DNA of 27,428 bases from an uncultured Oscillibacter sp. (lineage in GTDB: Bacteria > Bacillota > Clostridia > Oscillospirales > Oscillospiraceae): the NCBI GenBank assembly GCA_902476875.1, contig CABSFC010000028.1, positions 1-27,428 of the forward strand, in the 5' to 3' direction. How positions within the stretch are numbered: position 1 is the stretch's first letter; each line of letters begins with the position of its first letter. A program made the position numbers and the translations under genes. The notes beneath the pieces were generated by a model. That model was given only the letters and a program-made list of their open reading frames with translations, did no database searches and was not told where the DNA came from. Shown here piece by piece: positions 21,715 to 27,428 of this stretch.

Positions 21715-23361
21715 ATGGCTAAAGAGTATCCCCTGAACGTTCCCGCCCCCCATCATTTCACCTTTGCGGTCCGCGACGTCCCCAATGTCACCGTCGAGCA
21801 GCGTGAGCGCGCCCTGAAAGCCACCCACTACAACGAGTTCGCCTTCCCCTCCGGCATGCTGACCGTCGACATGCTGTCCGACTCCGGCACCACCGCCATG
21901 ACCAACCAGCAGTGGGCGTCTTTGTTCCTGGGCGACGAGGCCTACGGCCGCAACACCGGCTACTATGTCCTGCTGGACACCTTCCGCGACATTTTCGAGC
22001 GCGGCGGCGAGAAGAACTGGAAGAAGATCATCGACCTGGTCCGCACCGACTGCCGCGACGTGGAGAAGATGATGGACGAGGTCTACCTCTGCGAGTACGA
22101 GGGCGGCCTGTTCAACGGCGGCGCCGCGCAGATGGAGCGCCCCAACTCCTTCATCATCCAGCAGGGCCGCGCCGCCGAGTCCGTCCTGATGGAGATCGTC
22201 AAGAATATCCTGGCCAAGCGCCATCCCGGCAAGGTCTTCACCATCCCCTCCAACGGCCACTTCGACACCACCGAGGGCAACATCAAGCAGATGGGCTCCG
22301 TGCCCCGCAACCTGTACCACAAGGAGCTGCTGTATCAGATCCCCGAGGGCGGCACCTATGAGAAGAACCCGTTCAAGGGCAACATGGACATCGACAAGCT
22401 GGAGCAGCTGATCCAGGCCGTGGGTCCCGAGAACGTGCCCCTGATCTTCACCTGCATCACCAACAACCCCATCTGCGGCCAGCCCGTCTCCATGGGCAAC
22501 ATCAAGGAGATCAACCGTGTCGCCCACAAGTATGACATCCCCCTGATCTTCGACGTGGCCCGCTGGGCGGAGAACTGCTACTTTATCAAGATGAATGAGG
22601 AGGGCTACGCCGACAAGTCCATCGCCGAGATCGCCACCGAGATGTTCTCCTACTGCGACGGCTTCACCATGTCCGCCAAGAAGGACGGCCACGCCAACAT
22701 GGGCGGTATGCTGGCTTTCCGCGACAAGGGCCTGTTCTGGAAGAAGTTCTCCGACTTCAACGAGGACGGCAGCGTCAAGACCGACGTGGGCGTCCTGCTG
22801 AAGGTCAAGCAGATCTCCTGCTACGGCAACGACTCCTACGGCGGCATGAGCGGCCGCGACATCATGGCGCTGGCCGTGGGTCTGTATGAGTCCTGCGACT
22901 TCAACTACATGCATGAGCGTGTGAAGCAGTGCGAGTACCTGGCCCAGGGCTTCTACAAGGCCGGCGTCAAGGGCGTGGTGCTGCCCGCCGGCGGCCATGC
23001 CGTGTATATCAACATGGACGAGTTTTTCGACGGCAAGCGCGGCCATGACACCTTCGCCGGCGAGGGCTTCTCTCTGGAGCTGATCCGCCGCTACGGCATC
23101 CGTGTCTCCGAGCTGGGCGATTACTCCATGGAGTACGATCTGAAGACCCCCGAGCAGCAGGCCGAGCTTGCCAACGTGGTCCGCTTCGCCATCGACCGCA
23201 GCCGCCTGACCCAGGAGCACCTGGACTACGTCATCGCCGCCGTCAAGGCGCTGTATGAGGACCGCGAGAGCATCCCCAACATGCGCATCGTCTGGGGCCA
23301 CAACCTGCCCATGCGTCACTTCCACGCTTTCCTGGAGCCCTACGCCAACGAGGAGAAGTAA
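21715..23361 (+). CDS. tnaA: Tryptophanase-family PLP beta-eliminating lyase, long form
   Basis: 548 residues against about 455-475 for classical tryptophanase and tyrosine phenol-lyase. Shared motifs are DMLSDSGTTAMTNQQWASLF, GDEAY, QQGRAAE, FDVARWAENCYFIK (Asp280, Arg283), the PLP site MSAKKD (Lys323), SYGGMSGRD, GGHAVYINMD and Arg495 for substrate carboxylate. Positions that separate the two enzymes are tryptophanase-like: Asp184 (E. coli Asp137), Leu467 where phenol-lyase has Arg381, and His535 (E. coli His463). It therefore probably splits tryptophan to indole, pyruvate and ammonia. An insert of about 50 residues (95-145), and Gln149 replacing His of THQGR, set it apart, so another aromatic or S-linked substrate remains possible. 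GGAGG precedes ATG 21715. No TnaC-like leader ORF was found. Confidence 0.85.
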   Translation: MAKEYPLNVPAPHHFTFAVRDVPNVTVEQRERALKATHYNEFAFPSGMLTVDMLSDSGTTAMTNQQWASLFLGDEAYGRNTGYYVLLDTFRDIFERGGEKNWKKIIDLVRTDCRDVEKMMDEVYLCEYEGGLFNGGAAQMERPNSFIIQQGRAAESVLMEIVKNILAKRHPGKVFTIPSNGHFDTTEGNIKQMGSVPRNLYHKELLYQIPEGGTYEKNPFKGNMDIDKLEQLIQAVGPENVPLIFTCITNNPICGQPVSMGNIKEINRVAHKYDIPLIFDVARWAENCYFIKMNEEGYADKSIAEIATEMFSYCDGFTMSAKKDGHANMGGMLAFRDKGLFWKKFSDFNEDGSVKTDVGVLLKVKQISCYGNDSYGGMSGRDIMALAVGLYESCDFNYMHERVKQCEYLAQGFYKAGVKGVVLPAGGHAVYINMDEFFDGKRGHDTFAGEGFSLELIRRYGIRVSELGDYSMEYDLKTPEQQAELANVVRFAIDRSRLTQEHLDYVIAAVKALYEDRESIPNMRIVWGHNLPMRHFHAFLEPYANEEK

Positions 23362-23431
23362 TTCCCTCTAAAATCCAATAATCTTGCGTAACCTGCGCCG
23401 CGTGGAAAGAGCGCAGGAGAAGAGGACAAAG

Positions 23432-23470
23432 ACGCCCGCGGAAAATAAATAAGCTTCCGCGGGCGTTTTT
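23432..23470 (+). terminator. Rho-independent terminator after the lyase gene
   Basis: ACGCCCGCGGAA (23432-23443) pairs perfectly with TTCCGCGGGCGT (23455-23466) around an 11-base loop, and T-rich sequence continues to 23470. The upstream AAAG can also pair into the T-run. It should end most lyase transcripts before the transporter gene. Confidence 0.88.
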
Positions 23471-23577
23471 CTACCTTGTCCCGGCAAACGCGCGGGCTGC
23501 AAGGCCCCGCGCGCGGATAGACAGGCCGTTCCCCGCGTGACGGCAGGGCGGCCAATAAAGAAAACGGAGGGAAAATT

Positions 23578-25008
23578 ATGGCAGACAACACTTTGCAGAC
23601 CCGCGACGGGTTTAAGAGCAAATGGGGCTTTATCCTGGCCTGCATCGGCTCCGCCGTCGGCATGGGCAACATCTGGCGCTTCCCCATCATGGTGCAGAAG
23701 TACGGCGGCATGACCTTCCTGATCCCCTATTTCATCTTCGTCATCCTGATCGGCTCCACCGGCGTGATCGAGGAGTTCGCCCTGGGCCGCTGGGCCGGCG
23801 CGGGCCCCGTGGGAGCTTTCGGCAAGTGTACCGAGGAGCGCGCCGGCAAGAAGACCGCCGGTGAGGTCATCGGCGCCATCCCCATCATCGGCTCCATGAT
23901 GCTGGCCATCGGCTACACCGTGGTCATGGGCTGGATCTTCAAGTACTGCTGGATGGGCATCTCCGGCAGCCTGTACGCGCTGGGAACCGACATGGGCGCC
24001 ATCGGCGGCACCTTCGGCGCCGCGGCCCCCGAGGCCGGCAGCCTGGGCGAAGCCGTGGGCATGATGGTCCAGGGCGGCATCTTCGGCGTCGGCAACGGCG
24101 TGTGGCTGGTCATCGGCCTGGTGGTCTCCATGATCATCATGGCCATGGGCGTGTCCGGCGGCATCGAGAAAGCCAACAAGGTCATGATGCCCGTGCTGTT
24201 CTTCCTGTTTGTGGCTCTGGGCATCTACGTTTTCACCCTGGACGGCTCCAGCGAGGGCTACAAGTACATCTTCACCCTGAATCCCGCCGGCCTGCTGAAC
24301 TGGGAGGTCTGGCTGTTCGCTTTCGGTCAGGCGTTCTTCTCCCTGTCCGTGGCGGGCAACGGCTCCGTGATCTACGGCTCCTATCTGCCCAAGGATGAGG
24401 ACCTGCCCTCCTCCGCCCGCAACGTGGCGGTGTTCGACACCCTGGCCGCCCTGCTGGCCGCTTTCGTCATCATCCCCGCCATGGCCGTGGTCCTGGGCGA
24501 GGGCATCAAGGACGTCAACGGCGGCCCCGGTCTGATGTTCGTCTACCTGGTCAACGTGTTCAACGCCATGCCCGGCGGCCGGATCGTCGGCATGATCTTC
24601 TACATCTGCGTGCTGTTCGCGGGCGTCAGCTCCATCATCAACCTGTATGAGGCCCCCGTGGCCTTCCTGCAGGAGAAGCTGAACATGAAGCGCGTCCCCT
24701 CCGTGGTGGTCATCGGCGTCATCGGCGTGATCGTGGCCCTGCTGATCCAGCCCTGGACCTCTCAGTGGATGGATCTGGTGTCCGTGTTCATCTGCCCCCT
24801 GGGCGCGGTTCTGGCCGGCGTCATGTTCTTCTGGGTCCTCAAGAAGAAGACCGCCATGGACGCCGTCGACGAGGGCCGCACCGCCGGGAAGAAGTCCATC
24901 GACAAGTGGTTCTATCCCCTGGGCAAGTACGGCTACTGCATCCTGGCCCTGTTCGCCCTGATCGGCGGCGCCGTGTACTTCCTGACCACCGGCAGCAGCA
25001 TCGGCTGA
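23578..25008 (+). CDS. Na+-dependent amino-acid transporter, NSS (SNF) family
   Basis: 476 residues, about 11-12 hydrophobic spans. The first span has the signature GFILACIGSAVGMGNIWRFP (residues 17-36), the unwound region that binds substrate and Na+ in LeuT and MhsT, followed by YGGMTFLIPYFIFVILIG and EFALGRWAG. Further spans include WGWIFKYCW-like and FGQAFFSLSVAGNGSVIYGSY (span 6 region). NSS proteins import amino acids, often hydrophobic or aromatic, with Na+. Placement after a tryptophanase-type lyase suggests tryptophan or another aromatic amino acid as substrate, as for TnaT-type carriers; this is inference from context. ACGGAGGG precedes the ATG. A lyase terminator lies upstream without an obvious new promoter, so expression may rely on read-through. 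The last residues form a short soluble tail after the final span. Confidence 0.92.
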   Translation: MADNTLQTRDGFKSKWGFILACIGSAVGMGNIWRFPIMVQKYGGMTFLIPYFIFVILIGSTGVIEEFALGRWAGAGPVGAFGKCTEERAGKKTAGEVIGAIPIIGSMMLAIGYTVVMGWIFKYCWMGISGSLYALGTDMGAIGGTFGAAAPEAGSLGEAVGMMVQGGIFGVGNGVWLVIGLVVSMIIMAMGVSGGIEKANKVMMPVLFFLFVALGIYVFTLDGSSEGYKYIFTLNPAGLLNWEVWLFAFGQAFFSLSVAGNGSVIYGSYLPKDEDLPSSARNVAVFDTLAALLAAFVIIPAMAVVLGEGIKDVNGGPGLMFVYLVNVFNAMPGGRIVGMIFYICVLFAGVSSIINLYEAPVAFLQEKLNMKRVPSVVVIGVIGVIVALLIQPWTSQWMDLVSVFICPLGAVLAGVMFFWVLKKKTAMDAVDEGRTAGKKSIDKWFYPLGKYGYCILALFALIGGAVYFLTTGSSIG

Positions 25009-25043
25009 TATCCGAATTGCTTTCATATCTCTCCTCTCCACAT

Positions 25044-25081
25044 GGAAAGCCCGCCGTCTGGGAACAGACGGCGGGCTTTCC
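25044..25081 (+). terminator. Long hairpin after the transporter gene, repeat copy 1
   Basis: GGAAAGCCCGCCGTCTG (25044-25060) pairs perfectly over 17 bp with CAGACGGCGGGCTTTCC (25065-25081) around the loop GGAA. It lies 35 bases after the transporter stop and can end its transcript, although no U-run follows. A diverged copy lies at 25451-25485. Confidence 0.75.
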
Positions 25082-25088
25082 GGCGTGA

Positions 25089-25117
25089 TTGACAAGCGGG
25101 CCGGACTTTTATATAAG
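25089..25117 (+). promoter_or_regulatory. Near-consensus SigA promoter of an unassigned transcript
   Basis: TTGACA (25089-25094), 17 bases, then TATAAG (25112-25117). The -35 and spacing are perfect and the -10 has one mismatch. Nothing conventional is coded downstream on this strand, so it should drive the structured RNA and small ORF that follow. Confidence 0.7.
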
Positions 25118-25241
25118 AGGAACGCCCCGCAGAGGGGGGCCGGAAAGGGTCTTGCCATATACGGTAGGCGCCGCGCCCGCGGGCGCGTTTCGAGGCCAAC
25201 CGCCCGCGGGGCGGCTCTTGGGCCGAGATGCGAATGCCACG

Positions 25242-25256
25242 CTCCCGGAAGGGAGG
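25242..25256 (+). promoter_or_regulatory. Ribosome-binding site buried in a GGAA-loop hairpin
   Basis: CTCCC (25242-25246), loop GGAA, GGGAG (25251-25255). The right arm is the Shine-Dalgarno sequence (GGGAGG) of the ORF starting at 25264, so folding would hide it from ribosomes. Confidence 0.5.
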
Positions 25257-25263
25257 TGACATT

Positions 25264-25359
25264 ATGCGTCACTTTACATATCGGCGCTTTTACGGTGACG
25301 ATCGTGGTAAAGAAACGCGGAAGCCGCCACTCGGGCAAGTAACGGCTTCAAGGCTTTAG
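25264..25359 (+). CDS. Candidate 31-residue small protein
   Basis: ATG 25264 lies 7 bases after GGAGG and opens a 31-codon frame ending TAG: a basic, aromatic-rich start (MRHFTYRRFYGDDRGKET), then RKPPLGQVTASRL. There is no signal peptide or membrane span. An overlapping frame (stop at 25342) would encode a more hydrophobic peptide ending TLHIGAFTVTIVVKK and a basic RGSRHSGK tail; that frame has no ATG near the ribosome-binding site but could use GTG 25256. Local sequence is less GC-rich than its flanks. Which frame, if either, is translated cannot be decided here, and no function is claimed. Confidence 0.35.
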   Translation: MRHFTYRRFYGDDRGKETRKPPLGQVTASRL

Positions 25360-25380
25360 TTTTGTAGCTGTAGACTTTTC

Positions 25381-25407
25381 GGGCTGAGCCGCTGATCGGC
25401 GGGGCCC
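25381..25407 (+). terminator. Terminator-like hairpin ending the small unit
   Basis: GGGC (25381-25384) pairs with GCCC (25404-25407) and GCCG (25388-25391) with CGGC (25397-25400), separated by an internal loop of TGA opposite GGG. T-rich sequence follows (TTTCCGCTTTT). It is weaker than the other terminators in the window. Confidence 0.4.
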
Positions 25408-25450
25408 TTTCCGCTTTTATGATCCAGCACTTTGGGGAATTGTCAAGGGT

Positions 25451-25485
25451 GAGGCCCGCTGTCTGGGAACAGGCGGCGGGCTCTC
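25451..25485 (+). repeat. Long hairpin, repeat copy 2
   Basis: Left arm GAGGCCCGCTGTCTG and right arm CAGGCGGCGGGCTCTC enclose the same GGAA loop as the hairpin at 25044-25081. Two changed positions keep pairing through G-U, and one T is bulged. The sequence is the same as copy 1 except for a few substitutions and one missing base, in the same orientation, about 405 bases away. Confidence 0.75.
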
Positions 25486-25683
25486 GCGCGTCCGGCGGGG
25501 CGGGGGAGGGGCGCACAGGGCGTTTTCAGGCGTTCCGCGGGCCGGGAGGGCCGCCGGGTATCCCAACATGGGCGCGGCCCGGGGCGGGCAGGAGAGCCGG
25601 TTATACGCGGCTGTGCGGGGGAAACCGCCGGCGTGGGCCGGAACAGGCTCGCGCGCCGCCATGGAGTTTGTGCGCGCCTATGC

Positions 25684-25702
25684 GGGCGGATGCTGTCCGC
25701 CC
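25684..25702. repeat. Short GC-rich palindrome
   Basis: GGGCGGA (25684-25690) and TCCGCCC (25696-25702) surround TGCTG. It stands in otherwise featureless GC-rich DNA and resembles small dispersed palindromes seen between clostridial genes. No other copy was noticed in the window. Confidence 0.45.
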
Positions 25703-25719
25703 CTACTCACGCGGGGCGC

Positions 25720-25754
25720 AAAAAGGGCCCCGGGCTTCGGCCCGGGGCCTTTTT
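25720..25754 (-). terminator. Rho-independent terminator of the surface-protein gene
   Basis: AAAAAGGGCCCCGGGC (25720-25735) pairs with GCCCGGGGCCTTTTT (25740-25754) with one bulged G around loop TTCG (CGAA on the minus strand). A five-base U-run follows on the minus strand. It lies 32 bases after the stop codon at 25787. Confidence 0.88.
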
Positions 25755-25786
25755 ATCTGTGTTTTACAGCGTCAGATGCGCTTTCC

Positions 25787-27428
25787 TTACTTCACAGTCC
25801 AGATCAGGCCGGTGAAGGTGTAGGTCACGGTCTCGTTGTTGGTGATGCCGGTAGCAACGCTCTTGGCACCCGCAACCGTGACATCGTAAGCGGTGGTCGC
25901 GTCAACGGCGGAACCGGTCACGGTGTAGGTGGCGGACATGCCGTCGGTAGCCAGAGTGGCAGCACCAAAGGTCAGAGTGCCACCAGTCAGGGTGGGAGCA
26001 GTCGCAACCTTCTCGCTGAAGTACACGGTGATGGTGTCCTCGAAACCAGTGGTACCCTTATCCAGCTTGCCATCGCCCATCTTGTCGTTGATCTCAATCC
26101 TGGTGATGGTGGGGCCGGAGACGGCTTCCACGCGGCTCACGGTGACAACGGGATTGCCAGCGACCTTGAAGGTAGCGGCGAGGCTGTCGGTAGAAGTATT
26201 ACCATCGTTGGCAACGAAGACCTTGCCGATCTCCTTGCCGTCCACGGCGAAGTAGACGTTGGCGCCGCTGGCCTCGGTGGCAGCCAAAGCGGAGGCGGGA
26301 GTTACAGTAACGCCCACGGTCTCGCCAGAAGTCAGGCCGCTGGTCTTGGTGAAGGTGACGTTGAAGGTCACAGTGTCAGCGAGGCCGGTGTAACCAGTCT
26401 TCAGAGAGGCGACAGTCGCATTGGTCAGATCCGTGGCCGTGTAGGTCACAGCGCCCAGACTGGAGGTGTCCACGGTGACGGTGACAGCCTTGGTGCCAGC
26501 GGCCAGAACGCCAGTGACAGTGGTGGCAGCGCCGTTAGTAATGCCGGTGGGCAGTGTGCCAGTGTAGGTAGCGCCATCGACCTTGGTCACAGCGTAGGTG
26601 CCGCTGCCAAAGCCAACGGGAGAGCCGATACGCAGGGTGCCGGCAGTCTGGGTGTCCGCAACAGTATAGGTAGCCGTGACACCGTCGGACAGCTTGCCCA
26701 TGGTCAGGGGCTTGCCGTTCTGATCCACATAGTTCACAACGACCTGATAGGGAGTGAACACCACGTTGCGCAGCTCAATCTTGGAACTGGGCTTGGTATA
26801 GCCGTTCCAGCGGGCAGCATTGCCGGTCAGGGTACCAGCATCGTGATCGATCCACACGCCGTCAGCATACACGTCGAAGCTGTAGTCAACCCGAGCAGTC
26901 GTGGGCACATAGGTGGGACGGTTGTAGTTCAGGGAAGCGTAAGCCTGGCCCCAGTCGGTAACGGTGGAGTTGTAGGTGTACAGCGCGCCGGTGCCGGCGT
27001 TATTGCTGTTGTTCTGGTTGCCGGTCAGCAGCTCGGTGTCGTTGACGAAGACGACCCAGTCGGCGGTGCCGTTGCTGTTCAGAACAGCGTAGACCTTGCC
27101 GTCATACTGGAAGCCGGCGGTGTTCTCATCGGCGTCAGCCAGGTGCGCGATGGCGGCAGCCACGTCAGTGAAGTTGGTCTCCTCGGTGGATCCGTTCTCC
27201 TTCTGGATGGTCACAGCCTTGGCGTCCTTGGCCAGGCCCAGGCCCACGTCGGCGCGGTTGGAGGTGACATACAGGGTGCGGCCCTGCAGGCTCAGGGTGT
27301 TGGGGGTGTTGTTGGCGGTGGTCTCGGTCATGGCGTAGACGTCCTCATCGTCGATCTGCTGAGTGAAGTCACGGTAGACCTTGTCGACATCCTTGATGGA
27401 GACCACATAGTCGCCGTCGAAGCGCAGC
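25787..27428 (-). CDS. Large surface/S-layer-type protein, N terminus cut by window edge
   Basis: The C-terminal 546 residues are visible; the frame stays open to the right edge (LRFDGDYVVSIKDVDKVYRD at the border), so the GTG at 27406 is not a real start. The sequence is rich in Thr, Val, Ala, Gly and Asn, contains no cysteine, and is built of repeated beta-sandwich-like stretches, for example KAVTVTVDTSSLGAVTYTAT, DTVTFNVTFTKTSGLTSGET, VYFAVDGKEIGKVFVANDGN and TLTFGAATLATDGMSATYTV. One segment, ITRIEINDKMGDGKLDKG, has an Asp-rich pattern that might bind calcium. This suggests a tandem Ig-like exported protein, possibly the S-layer protein or an adhesin; SLH repeats would be expected outside the window. 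Codon use is less GC-biased than in most neighbours. Confidence 0.8.
   Translation of the reverse strand, partial: LRFDGDYVVSIKDVDKVYRDFTQQIDDEDVYAMTETTANNTPNTLSLQGRTLYVTSNRADVGLGLAKDAKAVTIQKENGSTEETNFTDVAAAIAHLADADENTAGFQYDGKVYAVLNSNGTADWVVFVNDTELLTGNQNNSNNAGTGALYTYNSTVTDWGQAYASLNYNRPTYVPTTARVDYSFDVYADGVWIDHDAGTLTGNAARWNGYTKPSSKIELRNVVFTPYQVVVNYVDQNGKPLTMGKLSDGVTATYTVADTQTAGTLRIGSPVGFGSGTYAVTKVDGATYTGTLPTGITNGAATTVTGVLAAGTKAVTVTVDTSSLGAVTYTATDLTNATVASLKTGYTGLADTVTFNVTFTKTSGLTSGETVGVTVTPASALAATEASGANVYFAVDGKEIGKVFVANDGNTSTDSLAATFKVAGNPVVTVSRVEAVSGPTITRIEINDKMGDGKLDKGTTGFEDTITVYFSEKVATAPTLTGGTLTFGAATLATDGMSATYTVTGSAVDATTAYDVTVAGAKSVATGITNNETVTYTFTGLIWTVK

Larger units (their letters stand above)
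25118..25410 (+). ncRNA. Candidate structured RNA carrying a small ORF
   Basis: The stretch from the promoter to the terminator-like hairpin is rich in local inverted repeats. CGCGCCCG/CGGGCGCG is a perfect palindrome at 25172-25187; CCGCCC/GGGCGG pairs at 25200-25214; CTCCC/GGGAG with loop GGAA is at 25242-25255; GAAGCCG/CGGCTTC is at 25320-25349. It could be the long leader of a small-protein message or a stand-alone small RNA. I do not assign it to a known family. Confidence 0.4.
25009..25786. other. Gene-free region of 778 bases with a candidate small transcription unit
   Basis: No long conserved protein is coded here on either strand; a long minus-strand frame through it antiphases the transporter gene. 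It contains, in order, a long hairpin (25044-25081), a SigA promoter (25089-25117), a structured leader, a 31-codon ORF (25264-25359), a terminator-like hairpin (25381-25407), a second copy of the first hairpin (25451-25485), about 230 bases of GC-rich sequence with one small palindrome (25684-25702), and the terminator of the surface-protein gene (25720-25754). Confidence 0.7.

Noticed and set aside
21715..23361. Tyrosine phenol-lyase as the identity of the PLP lyase
   Set aside because: Phenol-lyase Arg381 is Leu here, Thr124 is Asp, and the Phe448 position is His; all three agree better with tryptophanase.
23368..23577. Separate strong promoter for the transporter gene
   Set aside because: No -35/-10 pair with acceptable spacing was found after the terminator at 23432-23470; only a GC-rich leader is visible.
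21697..25338. Long minus-strand frames opposite the lyase and transporter genes
   Set aside because: Asp/His/Gly-rich antisense translations with no conserved domain. The sense strand has clear families and promoters.
1..27428. tRNA, rRNA, CRISPR array, prophage or transposase
   Set aside because: No cloverleaf, rRNA signature, regularly spaced repeat or recombinase motif was recognised in gaps or coding regions.

Overview
The window is chromosomal DNA from a GC-rich (by eye roughly 60-67% in most genes) endospore-forming member of the Clostridia, most likely an Oscillospiraceae-type gut anaerobe. The evidence is a spore-cortex/septum gene run (spoVB, mazG, hup, rqcP, yabP, yabQ, divIC, S1-domain gene) in the order known from Firmicutes, a heterotrophic anaerobe gene set, S-layer-homology surface proteins, and promoters of the SigA and SigE type. 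No rRNA, tRNA, CRISPR array or transposase gene was seen.

Bases 1-14430 (minus strand) hold one long co-directional run of 17 genes, read from right to left. It starts at a SigA promoter before recJ and continues through the (p)ppGpp synthetase/hydrolase, dtd, an unknown 139-aa protein, a metallo-hydrolase, hemZ, a nucleoside kinase, a zinc-ribbon protein and purine nucleoside phosphorylase. It then enters the sporulation/division block ending in an S1-domain gene cut by the left edge. Many junctions overlap or lie within a few bases. A SigE-like promoter sits directly before yabP-yabQ.

Bases 14490-20200 are a mixed housekeeping and envelope region. It contains a plus-strand exported protein with three SLH repeats and a decayed GH18-like domain. 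On the minus strand follow a small P-loop protein, glucose-6-phosphate isomerase, a D-alanyl-D-alanine carboxypeptidase with a possible SigE promoter, and a YczE-type membrane protein.

Bases 20204-25081 are an amino-acid catabolic module. A YheO-type PAS/HTH regulator is divergent from ridA, a 548-aa tryptophanase-family lyase and an Na+-coupled NSS transporter. The inferred logic is that the transporter brings in an aromatic amino acid, the PLP lyase cleaves it to pyruvate, ammonia and an aromatic product such as indole, RidA clears the enamine/imine intermediate, and the regulator controls the divergent promoters. The intergenic region is very AT-rich and carries a perfect-consensus SigA promoter for the regulator and a near-consensus one for ridA.

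Bases 25009-25786 have no conventional gene but are not empty. A near-consensus SigA promoter, structured GC-rich leader, a Shine-Dalgarno sequence inside a GGAA-loop hairpin, a 31-codon ORF and a terminator-like hairpin form what looks like an independent small-RNA or small-protein unit. Two copies of one long hairpin flank it. This is the best candidate in the window for something undescribed. The right end (25787-27428, minus) is the C-terminal part of a large cysteine-free, Thr/Val/Ala-rich surface protein whose N terminus lies outside the window.
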